From Karalla daura (Eukaryota; Chordata; Actinopteri; Chaetodontiformes; Leiognathidae): 64,000 nucleotides of DNA. Below are positions 11,111 to 22,260 of this stretch, piece by piece; positions within the stretch are counted from its first letter, which is position 1, and the number at the start of each line of letters is the position of its first letter. Both the position numbers and the translations under genes were made by a program. The stretch is taken from positions 14,215,791-14,279,790 of the forward strand of contig CM055207.1 in the NCBI GenBank assembly GCA_029224185.1. Direction: 5' to 3'. The notes beneath the pieces are model-generated. The model did no database searches, was not told where the DNA came from, and saw only the letters and a program-made list of their open reading frames with translations.

Positions 11111-11379
11111 AATTTATGCCCGGTGATAAAAAATACATAAAATAAAAGCAAGGAGGAGCCCCGGGCAAGAAATGGCAATAAGAGGTGTGATCCCTCCACA
11201 GCTGTAATTCAGAGTGATTTATAACTCTGTGACAGGAGGGAAAATGCTTCAGCGGCGTGTCAGTCAAATGCATTCCCGTCATCATGAACAGAGAGGAAGG
11301 CACTATACGTCAACCCCAACGTCTGCAGAAGGCAACAAAAACACGGGGGGGGCGGCTTTGCATTTTCCGCCATTTGTTG

Positions 11380-11790
11380 AGAAACCAAAAATTGAAATGT
11401 GTAGAAATGCTTATTTATGAACATATCATCCCCCATGCCGGCCTATATAATTGAGTATGGTTAAACACATGGCGCATTTGCATGATTGGGCGCACTTCTC
11501 ATGCTCTGCAATTGAAAAATTAGCAGTTCGCCGGGTCGCACCTGTCTCGGCTGAAAATAACAACAACAAAGAAAAAAGTTATCTCCATGTTCCCGCCAAC
11601 AGGCTGGTAAATATACGTCACACTCCACTCTGTGCTGATGGCACAGGGACAGCATGTTTGCGGTTTGCCGATTTGGTTAGCTGCTAATTTAATTGCACGC
11701 TGATACAGACGAAAACCGTTCATTAGTAGGTATTCCGCATCCCGCAAGAATGAGATTTTCATCGCAGTGTTTTTGTTTTCAAGAGTCAAG
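11380..11790. promoter_or_regulatory. Candidate conserved non-coding element
   Basis: It carries an octamer match ATTTGCAT at 11476-11483, a TATTTATGAACATATC word near 11410, and GCTAATTTAATTGCACG near 11683. No coding signal is seen in either strand. Confidence 0.35.
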
Positions 11791-11798
11791 TTCTTTCA

Positions 11799-11810
11799 CC
11801 CCCCCCCCCC
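11799..11810. repeat. C12 homopolymer
   Basis: A run of 12 C. Confidence 0.9.
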
Positions 11811-13147
11811 TGGTTTCCTCACATACACACACATATGTAGAAAAAAGTGGCAGCAGGCTCATGCACAAGGTGAGCACAGGTCCACAGACACAGCCAGACA
11901 AACACATCTGATGCAAAGGTGAGGAAACGGAGGCTGTCGCCATGTGGGGCGGCATCGAGAGCTCCTCTCCCTCCTCTGTTCCCTCCGCTCCACACCCGTA
12001 GCATCTGCTCTGCCCTCATTAATCAAGGGAGCAGTGGGCAGGGGGTTGCCACTTGAAATAAAGCTTGATCATCACACGGAGTGCTGCGGACCACGTCCTG
12101 GCATTCAGCTAAACTGTTTTTGTCACGTCGCTCTCCCATCCTCCCTCAAGGCTGCGCCGCTTGTTAGTTTTCCTGATACGCTGTGTGGCGTCGCCAGCTC
12201 GACGTGGGCTCAACGCCATCTGTTGGGGATGTCACCCTGCGACCTAGTGGAAAAGATGAAGGCAGTTAACCCCCTCCGCCCTCCCCACCCCCACCCATAT
12301 GTGCTGTTCGATGCAGGCATTGACAAAGCAGCCGTCTCTAGGTGCGGTGTCCCGAGAGGAGCTCTGACTTTTTACAAAACGTGAGCGATGCTCAAGACAC
12401 GGCATCACCGCACTGATGTACTCCCTGGGCTGGGACCGTCAGACGGTCTGTCCTGCTTTTTGCTGTTCATCATTTCAGAGGAGAATGAAATTTCCTTTGA
12501 GACACACTCCCTCTCCCGTCTCGTCGTTTCAAAGGGAGCCCGGCCATGTTGTGTTCTTGGCTGGCCGGAGGCAACAGAGGCTCATCACAGCCTTGCTTGC
12601 GTAGACATATGTCACCAAAGACACGAGGACAGACGTTCGGAGGCTCAAGGACACCATTAGAGGGGGTCTCTCTGCCAAAGATAAAAAAAAAAAAAATTCT
12701 GGGAGAAAAATGTAAAATAAGGGCTTTGCAGTCCCTGCAGGAGTTTCCTTTCTTCCTTTTTGTACTACAATTTTTCATGCACTGAGGTCAAATACATTTC
12801 TGAATTTGCAACGATAAAATTGGTTTTGGTGACAAACTGGGCTGAGTGCAGTGAATATAGATTTCAGGAACTCCCTGGCTTTGAATAGCTTGGAACAAAA
12901 ATGAGTTGAGGAAGGTCTCATTCATGAATATTTCCTTCTCCCATCCAGGAAGCTGTATCCTCAGAACTTTCCATTTCACTAATTCTGTCCAAATGGGTAC
13001 CTTGTGGCTTGCTAACACAACGCTGTATTAAGTATAACTTGCTATAGATAACTGCTTCTGTATTTTAAAAATAGGTTAATTGTATGAATTACAAATACGT
13101 TTTTGCAGAAGTATCACTTTCACATTAAAATAAGTATTCTCAAGGTG
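11811..13147. other. No gene seen; GC-moderate unique DNA
   Basis: A 146-codon plus-strand open frame (11944-12384) lies here but shows no domain, signal peptide or family resemblance and overlaps other frames. The rest is unique DNA with an A13 tract near 12685. Confidence 0.4.
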
Positions 13148-13378
13148 CTACAGCTGTAAGGGCTGTTCCCTCACTGCAAGGTTGCATCCCAGTTCTCAGG
13201 TTTCCTCCCACAGTCCAAAAACATGCAGTGAGGTCAACTGGAGACTCTAACTTGCCCTAACTTGCCTAACTTGAATGTTGTGTGTGTCCTTTGATGGACT
13301 GGCAACCTGCCCTTGCCTTATGTAAGCTGAAGACAGGCATCAGCAGACCCCCACAACACTGAGATAATACTGAGATGG
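13148..13378 (+). mobile_element. SINE copy
   Basis: The body words TTTCCTCCCACAGTCCAAAA, GGAGACTCTAACTTGCCC and GATGGACTGGCAACCTG are clear. The tRNA head is eroded and the tail ends at GATAATACTGAGATGG rather than GGATGGATGG. A short local duplication (CTAACTTGCC repeated) lies inside. Confidence 0.85.
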
Positions 13379-13856
13379 TCAAAGATCTGCCGTAACATAT
13401 CACCATGGTACCATAAAGGGTTGGTTTTGCGTCTGAGGTTAACTTGTTTAGATTTTGTTTTTCTTGCAGTATTTTGATAAACTTCATTCACTCCATACTG
13501 TACATACCTGTCCTGCTTCACTAACTTACCCTCTCCATTCCTAGTGTCCAATCACCTCCTCTTCAGGTTTTTGAAGACATTAACATTAACAAATGTTTAA
13601 GTTGCGTATTTTGGTTGCCTCTACATCAGTTAACTCGGTGTTACATGTTCAGCGCCTCCATATTTTGTGAGCTGTTCTAGTTTGCCAGCTGGATTTCCGC
13701 CCAAAGCCCCTTTCTTTTTCCACCCTGCTGTGTGCAACAATTTTGTATTCCCTCAGTTTTGTATCTCCTTTTTTTTAATACAACCTTGCTTTGAGTTGTC
13801 AGTCCCTTGTTGTTTGGTCCATTTATACCAACACATATATGTTCTTTTTCTTCAAG
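13379..13856. other. No gene seen
   Basis: AT-rich unique DNA between two SINE copies in opposite orientation. Confidence 0.5.
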
Positions 13857-14187
13857 TCCATCCATCATCTTACCCACCTTTTACCTACAGGGGTCACTAG
13901 GGTCTGTTAGTGCCTATATTCTGGGCTGAAGGCATGGGATACCCCCGGACAGGTCCCTAGTTCATCACAGGGCACACACACACCATTCACTCTGTCACTC
14001 ACACCTGAGGTCTATTTAGTCTCTAATAGACCTTAAAGCATGTTTTTTGGACTGTGGGACAAGACCACGGTCTCTTATTGAAATGGCACATCTACATGGG
14101 CAGGACATGCACACAGAGATGGCCAAGGCCAGGCCACGAGTGACAACCTTGCTGCTGTGAGGCACCAGCACTGTGTCACCGTGTGGT
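13857..14187 (-). mobile_element. SINE copy, near full length
   Basis: On the plus strand it starts at the inverted tail TCCATCCATCATCTTACCCA. It passes through GTCCCTAGTTCATCACAGGG and TTTTTTGGACTGTGGGAC, and ends with the inverted tRNA head near CACTGTGTCACCGTGTGG. At about 330 bp it is one of the longest copies. Confidence 0.85.
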
Positions 14188-14189
14188 CC

Positions 14190-14560
14190 TCATTATGTGT
14201 CATTTGCATTGACTGTTTGCTGGAGGGAATGTATATACTAACTCGGGTCGCCATGTCATCGGGCTGTGAGTCACGCGAAGAGGCTCATTAATCACGGCGA
14301 TATGAGCGACGCAAAGCCACCAGCCCACCCTTCCGCGCGAGCATTTCATTTTTAATTTTTGATCCAAGAGCGCGTGACGGCGAATGGGTTTTATCATTCA
14401 GCTTTTGCGTGAGAGTCAGCGCGAGGGTTCGTGTCTTTTCTCCCCATTTAAAGCTTGTTTTCAATCGCATTACATGAAATCTTTGTCCTGTCATCACCTC
14501 CACTTGGTTCTCTGGCTCTTTAATGATGCCATTATAAACGACGAAAGCCTGATCAGAGCC
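14190..14560. promoter_or_regulatory. Candidate conserved non-coding element
   Basis: It begins right after a SINE with an octamer match (14202-14209). It continues as repeat-free DNA containing TTTTTAATTTTTGATCC near 14350, TTTAAAGC and CTTTAATGATGCCATTATAA near 14518. No coding potential is recognised. Confidence 0.35.
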
Positions 14561-15130
14561 GCCGGGCAGCCGCTCCGCGCGCTCCCTCAGAGGCGCGGGG
14601 AGCTTTAATGAGCACAAACAACGTCCTCAGTGACGCTCCGTCCACGCCGGCTTGCGACTGAAGCGATTTGGGGTCCGCACACCCACATGAACCCGCTCAT
14701 TTGTTTATTCACCTGTAAAACTCAGCCGGGTGAAACCTCTGAGGGACATCCGACGGAACACGCGCCCGGCAGGGCTCGCCCAGGCGAGTCACGTGCCTCG
14801 GCGCAGCCTCTGGGGTCGCCGGAGGGACGTGGCGACGCCTGGCCGAGAGCCTCCATCACGGAGCACCTCGGAGAGCTGTCACCGTCCTGACAGAATGCAG
14901 CCCCGGACCATTCGTATCCAATCATGACAGCTAATGACAAATGCCCATCACAGCGGCGCCACATACTGATTAGTGTCCGAGCGCGAGGCGTTCCGGATGG
15001 ATTCAGCTTGATGGCGGACGACTTGCTGTGCTCGATCTGCCGGAGACTGTCACACTTCTAATGATGTGTGCCCGCTTCAAAGGCCAAAGAACAGCGCCGC
15101 GATGAAGGCCCATCTCACCACGCGACCTCG
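14561..15130. other. CpG-rich island-like segment
   Basis: CG dinucleotides are strikingly frequent here (for example CGCTCCGCGCGCTCC, CACGCGCCCGGCAGGGCTCGCC and GTCCGAGCGCGAGGCG), whereas most of the window is CG-depleted. Open frames exist on both strands but overlap and show no domain. It could be an unmethylated enhancer or an unannotated promoter; homeodomain-type words (CAGCTAATGACAAATG near 14928) favour an enhancer. Confidence 0.45.
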
Positions 15131-15199
15131 TAATAGGCACACGTCTCCACGGCGCCTGGCTTCGGTTCAGTCATTCGGGTTCCTGAGAGACTGGGGGTC

Positions 15200-15770
15200 T
15201 CTCGTTGGGCATGTGTGATCTCCTGACCTTCGTAATGACAATTAATTTCCTCATTGCTATCTTCTCTGGCAGGACATCAAATGATGCGTGCCTCTTTGTA
15301 CACAGCTGCTGCCCAGTCCCTCAAAGGCAGCGGCGAGGTGGTCTATGAAGTGCAGTGATGCCGTACGTCATTAATTCAATGCCAGTCGTTTTAGGCTAGA
15401 AGTGGCTTTTCTTTACCTCAAATATATGCACAAACTTTTGGGTTTCTCTCCAGGGCTCTGACAAGTCCGTCCTCCATATTGATAAGCAGATGCCTTTTGA
15501 GGCCCTGAGCAATTGTTGAGAATTTCACCTCGCCTTTTTTTTTTTAATAGAAATCGTGGGTTAGGCATGTATAATCTATACCCATGCTTTGAATGATTTA
15601 TCACCTATTATTTTGGGTATGGAACCAATTTGTTTCATTACATGCATTTGTTTATTTATTGAGCTGCTGAGACAAGGTTAAAAATTAATAAGCAAATAAT
15701 TGCCAACAAAAGTGGAGCTTTGTGCTGCTTGGTGAATTATTGTTTTGGAAAGTGATGTTGAGCAGCCCCC
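15200..15770. promoter_or_regulatory. Candidate conserved non-coding element(s)
   Basis: Two AT-motif clusters are visible: TAATGACAATTAATTTCC near 15233 with CGTCATTAATTCAATGCC near 15366, and AAAAATTAATAAGCAAATAATTGCC near 15680 (two overlapping words). They are non-repetitive and non-coding. A C11 run follows at about 15766. Confidence 0.35.
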
Positions 15771-17070
15771 CCCCCCCTATCCCTTAATATGCACAGCAAA
15801 TATTATTAAGCCCTCAGATGGCTAATGGAGGATGTCACACGTTCCTCATAAACGATGCTATGCTGCTCACATCAGGGATTTTTTCTTTTCACATTCGTAA
15901 GAAACTTTGCCAAGACGGCATCATCTGCAGCAGAATGATACATTTGTACTTTTTGTGGTTTTATGGTTTGAATTGTGCTTCATTTAACTGTCTGATCCAT
16001 CCAAAACTGTCTAATAGCACCCAGTGTGTACTGGGGACAGGCACGGGCAGACTCGGTGGTTGCAAAGCGAGCTAGGTAATTGGATGTCTTCAGTGGATGA
16101 TAATGGGTCATAACTGATGGATGCCAATCAGTTTTTTTGCTATAAGCCATCACTGGATTTTTGGTTTTGTTGTTTGTTTAGTTTTTCTCTTTTTAGTCAT
16201 TGGGTGTTACTTAAGGCGAGTCTCTCAATGTCCCCAACACAAGTTCACAGAAAGAAAAAAAAATTTAATTTGTTTCACATTCTTTCTTGAATGGCAAAAA
16301 ACTGAACAATATTGGATACAGAGAATAGTGATAAAAAAAAAAAACAGTCTTTTAATTTGTCAGAAGTCAATCTAGTCAGTCTAAAATCCAGTGCGGGGTA
16401 CTGCTCGGTTTTGGATTCAGAGTGATAGTTTGTTTTTCACCAGAAAAGCAAGGTGATGGTTGTCGTTGGTGCTAAGGATCAAAAACTTCCTATTCGCTTT
16501 ATCTACGATGTGGAGGGTACTGGCTCGGATGCCGTCTCCTGCTCTGCAGCCGTGGCAACTGATGCACAATACAGCGAGCGGTGGTGGCGAGGCGTGGATA
16601 GTGCAGTATGTGCTGCGCCCCCCTCCTCACTTGGGTTTGTCCGGGTCAGACTCCATTTGTCTTTTTCTGCAGGTTTCATTCATTCTTTCATTCATTTCCA
16701 CAACCCACTTCACAAATCCACAGCAGGGCTCAGTTCGCTCTCACGTCCAGGGTCAATTTCAGCTCTTGTATTTTTCCGTGGTGTTCACAGGGACGGCTCT
16801 GCACAGAAACATCCACAAGCCTCAAACACTTATTGCTCTGAGGCAACAGGACCTCCTGCAGTGCGTTTCCGTTTTATTCGAGTCCTTTTCAAAACGTAGC
16901 TCTCATTTTTATCCTCGATGTGTTGACATTAATACGAAACCCTGTCATGTAATTCATCATACAGCAACACTACACTGAGGATGTAGTATGGTGTGTTAAT
17001 GCAAGATGTACAAATCTCTGCTGTGCAGGAGCCGGTAGTTTAGTAAACCGTGTGAGAGGAAGGGGCCTGT
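15771..17070. other. No confirmed gene
   Basis: Two overlapping plus-strand frames (16453-16899 and 16460-16978) are 148 and 172 codons long but in different registers, and neither resembles a known protein. The remainder is AT-rich unique DNA. Confidence 0.4.
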
Positions 17071-17078
17071 AAAAACAC

Positions 17079-17115
17079 TGTGTGTGTGTGTGTGTGTGTG
17101 CGTGTGTGTGTGTGT
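17079..17115. repeat. (TG)n microsatellite
   Basis: A TG run with one CG interruption. Confidence 0.95.
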
Positions 17116-17219
17116 AATACTGCTCCGAATAATTTCCCCAGGAGTCTCAGTGACCTTTAAATCGTCTGAAAGAGCCACCTAATTTTAAAGAGAGTAGAGG
17201 TGGCAGGCTTTTAGAAAGG

Positions 17220-17600
17220 ATCTCTTGTAGTGTTCTTGTCGAGCGTATAGGTGCTGCTTTTACCTTGAAAGGCCGGTGCCTCGGCATCGGAGTCTCATTT
17301 AATAACGCCTTTATTTCATACATTACCTCCCTGACCCGGAGAGCAGTATGATTATACTGTAGCCTGGCAATCTTGTGGCTTCTGAGGCGGCAAGGTTTGC
17401 GCGTCCTTGCGACAGCATTCTTCCCGCGCACAATGGCAGGAGAGCATAAACACCCCACCGCTGCCATCTTCGTAATTATGATTTTCAAACAGGACTCTGA
17501 TATGAAATTAACTGTTATTTACAGACATGGCCGAATTGCGCAGCTGGAAAATGGCCATGCTGACAAGCGTTGCGTTGCTTTGTTTTCATGCAGCTGGGGT
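17220..17600. promoter_or_regulatory. Candidate conserved non-coding element
   Basis: Repeat-free block with ATTTAATAACGCCTTTATTTC near 17297 (HOX-like) and a TAATTA site at 17473-17478 within CGTAATTATGATTTTC. The plus-strand frame at 17373-17684 is chance-like. Confidence 0.35.
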
Positions 17601-18117
17601 TTGTGTGCACTTGTGTACGTTTGTGTGTCCCTGCTTGTCAAGCTGTTGGACCGAGCTGCAAATCTGAATAAATCACAGCATTGAAAGACGTTGTGCGACT
17701 ATTGCTTGTCAGAACAGTCCGCTCTGTGGCTCTGGACAACATCTTCATGTCTTTATTTCTCAGGTTCATGGCAGTACGATACGTTTTCCGTTGATTCTTC
17801 AAAGTAGTTGCCTGTGTCCTCGTATCCGGTCCTCCTCTTCTCTCTTTGACCACTGGGCAGAATCATTTGGGTTCTGTGACTTTCACAGAAACTGGCACAG
17901 AATTAGATTGAAGTCATGCTCAGGCGGTCCCGCCTCTTACCGAATGTCATTGTTGTCATCGGCGGCTCCAAGGAATCTCCAGTCAAAGGACCTGAATGCC
18001 AAACAATTTCAGATGTCCTCAGGTCATTGCAGCTCTCCCCCAGTGACCCTGGAGATTTTACACTGTGTGAAAAAAGAACTGTTGGAAGGACTGCAATGAA
18101 AGGCATTTATTTATGTC
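17601..18117. other. No gene seen
   Basis: Unique DNA; several short overlapping frames on both strands, none recognisable. Confidence 0.4.
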
Positions 18118-18180
18118 TCAGGATGAACCCTGGTGACTTTGGTGAAGATCTGATTTCCCACCATGATGTCATTATTTGCA
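18118..18180 (+). repeat. Fragment of a teleost dispersed repeat
   Basis: AGGATGAACCCTGGTGACTT followed by TGGTGAAGATCTGATTT resembles a phrase I know from a widespread fish repeat. A segment resembling the 5' part of the same repeat lies near 29837-29990 in this window. The assignment is from memory and the match is short. Confidence 0.35.
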
Positions 18181-18449
18181 AATAGGTGGCAATTAATTCT
18201 CCTATTAAATGTCCATGCTGCCAACTGTACGGATCTCCTGTTTCCCCTCTGGGGGCAACATGGTGAATGAGTGTTATCAGGCTGGACCCCGAGGCCTTCC
18301 CAGGCTGACCGAGAGATATTATCCCTCCTGGTTCAGGCCTGGAACAACTCCCTAGGGGACCTCCAGGGGACTGAAGACAAGACAATACCTGAGTTTTTTT
18401 CCAGGTTCTCCATTTCCCTTCAGTCCCACTAAAAAATAAATAAAATAAA

Positions 18450-18590
18450 CATACATGTTACGGTTGCTGGAAACTCTAAGGATGAGAGTGAATGAGAGTG
18501 TGTGCCCTGCAATTGACTGGCAGCCTCTCCTGGGTGTATTCCCCGTTTTCACCCTATGTGAGTTGGGATAAGCTTTCAATCTGGCTGCAT
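18450..18590 (+). mobile_element. SINE fragment
   Basis: It covers the middle of the family: CATGTTACGGTTGCTGGAAA, GAGAGTGAATGAGAGTGTG, CAATTGACTGGCAGCC and GAGTTGGGATAAGC. Head and tail are absent. Confidence 0.7.
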
Positions 18591-18699
18591 CCACATTCTC
18601 ATGAATCTGAATGCAAACAAACATTAAAATACTTCAAACCCACTGAAGGTTGATTGTAAATAATGAACTCACCCAATGCTGAACGTGAAGCTGTCTTAC

Positions 18700-18760
18700 C
18701 ATCATCTCTGCCTGTAGTTGTCTCCAGAGATATGGTCCAGACTCATCCCAAGCTTTAACC
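18700..18760 (-). other. Candidate exon-like segment (61 nt)
   Basis: On the minus strand a T-rich stretch ending GGTGGCGCAG precedes 61 bases that end ATGATG, followed by a consensus-like donor GTAAGAC. One register is open across it (VKAWDESGPYLWRQLQAEMM). The protein is not recognised. It may be a transposon leader or chance, since no partner exon was found. Confidence 0.15.
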
Positions 18761-19070
18761 CTGCGCCACCAACAAAATAAAAACCCAAATACTGACTGCA
18801 CAACAACGGGCCGATGCCAATCTGTCAGGAGAAAAGACGTTGTCTGGCTGTCAAATGCAAACTGTGCAGCACACCTGACTTAACTTCATTAGCATGGCGC
18901 AGGAAGTGAGTAAGCAGCACGGCCGGTGACAGATGCGGGCCTCCACCGCAGCGCCTGTGATGGATGGAGCGGCTGACGCATTGTTCCCGACCACAGCTAC
19001 TTCACCTGTCATCCCACTGCTGCCGAGCCAGGTGTGGCACCATAATTCATTTAGTGTTTAATTTTTTTTA
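18761..19070. promoter_or_regulatory. Candidate conserved non-coding element
   Basis: Balanced, repeat-free sequence with E-box and MEIS-type words (CTGTCAGGAG, CACACCTGACTT, TTCATTAGCATGG, ACCTGTCATCCC). It is non-coding in both strands. The element call is by composition only. Confidence 0.3.
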
Positions 19071-19477
19071 TCCCCCCCCCCACCACCACCCTCCCTGAGG
19101 CAGAGGGGTGAAGTGATTGAAGCATGTTGGTTTGTGCGCCTCGGCGCCGATGCTGAGGCGCGCCTCACATCTGCTCCCCGCCACAATTATTCTAATGGCT
19201 CCACCCGCTCGCTGCTTTTACTGTGTGCAGTCTGATCAACAGGCTGCCGCAGTCATTGTGGATTCATTACAGGGACATTAGCCAAACTACTATCTTCAAG
19301 CTTCGCTGTTGGATCTTTGTTAAAAAGGGGCAGTTTTGTTTTTCCCGCATAAGAGCTCCATCTAACGATTTTAACAAGTTTGAATAGAGTGACAGTAATG
19401 GCTTGAACCATCAAAGTAATTTAAGGTCTTTCTTTTTCACATCTGGTGACAGAAGTCAGTTTTTGTTTTTCTTTTGT

Positions 19478-19491
<14 letters not shown>

Positions 19492-19508
<17 letters not shown>
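19492..19508. repeat. (GT)n microsatellite
   Basis: A short GT run. Confidence 0.9.
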
Positions 19509-19869
19509 CCTTAATTACAAAGGTGGGGGAGCAGATCAACAGTTAGGATGGGACAGGATGACGGCTAACCTCAGGTCTCAGGTGCAATTCATTCACATTG
19601 TTGTCCATCCCTTTGGTTTCCTCCAATTCCTCCTCCCTTTCATCTTTTATCAGCAAAACTCAGCAAAGCTGCTCCTCACATGAAGAAAATGAAATAACAG
19701 GAGGGAAGAAAGAACAAGGGAAGAAGGTCTCAGTCTGCTGACCAAAGTAATGAGAAATGATTGGAGCAACAAGCAACAATTATTTATCATTACAGCTTTT
19801 ATTTATTTCTCTATTAGTTTGGATATCGTTTTAATGGGGCTGCCCTCTGCAGATAGTGTCTAGAAATTA
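19509..19869. other. No gene seen
   Basis: Unique AT-rich sequence without a supported feature. Confidence 0.5.
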
Positions 19870-20330
19870 TTTCCTTTTTCCTGTATTTCTAATACAGACA
19901 AGTGTGCCGGGAATATTAAAGTGCTGCCCCTGTACTCCCAGAAGGCCAAAACTAAAACCATTCCTTATTTGAAACTAAACTATTATCTACCAGGAAATCA
20001 TCTTCATCAACCAGAACCATTATACTTTCCCATTACATTTTCCTTTATTGAATGAGGCCAGTTTATAAATCCTATAAGCTTCTCTTCCAGACCAATTAGC
20101 AGAAAATATCTGGTCTATAATAGGTGATAATTGCCAGATTGTGAGGAACATAACCACGTCTGATGACAGGCTGCATTTCATTACAAGTTAAGTCATGTTC
20201 CTCCTGTCTTTGACCAACTGTGCCTAATGATTTTGTGCATAAACTCAGAGTAGCAGTTTTTACACATTATGAGGTGGAACCAGTCATTAAGGCGAACCGC
20301 CGCCGCTGAAATTAGTGACTTATTGTACTG
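19870..20330. promoter_or_regulatory. Candidate conserved non-coding element
   Basis: A long repeat-free block with CAATTAG at 20093-20099, CTATAATAGGTGATAATTGCC near 20114 (two overlapping words) and GCCTAATGATTTTGTGC near 20222. No reading frame of interest. It looks like enhancer-type DNA. Confidence 0.35.
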
Positions 20331-20739
20331 TTAATACTTGACCCTCGAAATGACAGGGTTTGCTTTTAATGAGCCGCCTCTGCGCCGCGGTTCCCGGTCC
20401 TCTGTGGAAACACAATGTCAAAGTGAGATGGACTGACTGACGCCGAGGCCGACCCCGACCCCAGCTAACGTGTCCACTCATCCAACTCCCCTTCGCCTCC
20501 ATTCTGCCTTTTATTTGTTCTCCCGCTGCTTTTTGATCTGCCTTTTTTGTTTCATTTGTTTTCTCAAAGATGCTGTGTGTCCGTGTTTTATTCATGTTCT
20601 GTTCTGATCTTTGAGCCTCTGTCCTCTTCATCTCTTCCTCTGTTTGTAGGAAAGCAAAATATTGAGAATGGGATGTAAGATGCTGTAGATAGAAGAAGTC
20701 CTAAATAGTACTCCTTCCAAAAAAATAGAGCAGAGCAGG
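20331..20739. other. No gene seen
   Basis: It contains a CG-bearing patch near 20375-20465 and pyrimidine-rich DNA. A 103-codon minus-strand frame is composition-driven. Confidence 0.4.
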
Positions 20740-21010
20740 TGGAGCCAGATGCCGGAGACAGCAGGCAGACAAGATCAAATGCTCAAATCTTTATTAGAAC
20801 GAGTGAACCGAAAACTGGACCAGAATACAAACTAAACTAACGAGGGAATGAGGCACAGGTTGAAAAGCTCAGGTGATGAAGAAGGGAAGGAGCTGCTGGA
20901 CTAACAAGGCTGAGGCAGGGTTGGTGTTGAGGGAAAGGAAGGTGGGGGGGAAAAAAAAGCCCAGGAGACTGCTGAGAACCAGACTGGAACATGGCCAGAA
21001 CAACAGCAAT
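20740..21010. mobile_element. Probable transposable-element fragment, family not named
   Basis: The string CTAACGAGGGAATGAGGCAC with following CAGGTGATGAAG words, and GAGACTGCTGAGAACCAGAC further on, resemble the terminal part of a repeat I have seen in fish genomes. No coding or terminal repeats remain, so the class is unknown. Confidence 0.35.
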
Positions 21011-21079
21011 GACTATTATGACTAGTAATAAGAAATGAGAATAATGACTGTTATTTCTGCTTCAAGCAAGGGCACAGTA

Positions 21080-21480
21080 GGTCTGAGCACCGAACTTTTA
21101 TTCTTAATTGCGCCAGCAACTGTTGTACACACATAATATTGCCATGAAAAGTGTTTGGGCAGTAGTTTCCGTGTTCTGGAAACTACTCTCTCGTGGTGTC
21201 AGATTGTCTGATCACAGAGAAGAATGCTTCTTTTTGCCAACCAAACTGGCAAGCCGGAGTCACCGATGGAGCCATCGCTGTCGTGAGAGTTAAGTTGTTT
21301 GTGGACAAGAAAGAGAAACATGGGTCGCTACAGAAAAGTGCGACTCCACTTCACGACACAGGTGAGCGAGATGAGGCGAGGGACAACAGATGCATGGAAC
21401 TAAAAAGTTCCAGCCCACTGAAACACTTGCAGCACAGCATTGATCTCAAAGGGTGCACGGTGCACTTCATTTGCATTTAA
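21080..21480. other. Unassigned segment with an open frame and a good donor-like site
   Basis: A 95-codon plus-strand frame (21193-21480) spans a GACACAG|GTGAGCG donor-like junction at 21360/21361. The translation is not recognised. On the minus strand the sequence resembles repeat-type DNA, so a transposon remnant is at least as likely as an exon. Confidence 0.2.
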
Positions 21481-21989
21481 CTTCCCATGACTGTTCAGAA
21501 TGAACATGATTTTAGTCACCTTAACATTCGTTCCTGTTTTTCTCACTCCTCTTTTTCAAACTTCTGAACCGAAAAACTCAAACCATAACCGACCTTGGAT
21601 GTAAACCATGACACCCCTCGTCTCCAAAACAGTTTATATGTACCTGCCTTCATTTAGGTATGCAAGTGAATGGCGTGTGGCTCATCAACATATGATGATC
21701 ACTCCATTTTTCAGTTCCTAAACTACGTTTTTGTCAGATAATCATGAAAAGGCACCACATTTGCCTAGAAATTGACCCAAAAAAAGGATAGTGCTCGGAA
21801 AGTGAAAAAGGACGAATGGTCCGCTCAGCCATTCCCCTGTGGGCCACCTCTGGTAGAAGCTCTGCTTAGCTAAACAAACATGAATGTAGAATGTGACGTT
21901 GTTATCCAGGCTGGGAGCACTCTGCCTGAGCTCCCACCCGGTGGTATTTGGGTTGAGATGGAAAGCGGGGTGGTCTCCTTGTTGCTCAC
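21481..21989. other. No gene seen
   Basis: Unique DNA with an octamer match just upstream (21469-21476). A 120-codon minus-strand frame has no family signature. Confidence 0.4.
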
Positions 21990-22260
21990 GCGTTATCGAG
22001 ATCAATACACTTGATCCGGCGTGTATCGGTGCTCGCTGCACGACGAGCGCATCTCGCTCCTGACCTGAGCCGTGTCGCGTTTGAACCCGTCGGCTCATCG
22101 GCAAACACCCGGGCGGCGATATTTAGGCGTTTGCACGAGCATGCGAGTCGTTTCAATCTGCAGGGCACAGTTTGCGTTGGCCCTTTCGAGCAGGAAGATG
22201 AAACGTGCAGATGAAAGAGACAGAGAAACGGATGAAAGAGAGCGAACAATTATATGCCAC
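21990..22260. other. CpG-rich patch
   Basis: CG-dense DNA (for example GATCCGGCGTGTATCGG, CGACGAGCGCATCTCGC and CACCCGGGCGGCGATATTTAGG). Short frames overlap on both strands. It could be an unmethylated regulatory core. Confidence 0.4.

Noticed and set aside
11841..11869. 29-nt microexon-like interval before a CAAG|GTGAGC donor
   Set aside because: The acceptor side is a CA-rich run ending ATGTAG with a weak pyrimidine tract; too little support.
11944..12384. 146-codon plus-strand frame
   Set aside because: No family resemblance; GC-rich chance frame.
16453..16978. Two overlapping plus-strand frames of 148 and 172 codons
   Set aside because: They are in different registers of the same DNA, neither resembles a protein family, and no promoter or splice context was seen.
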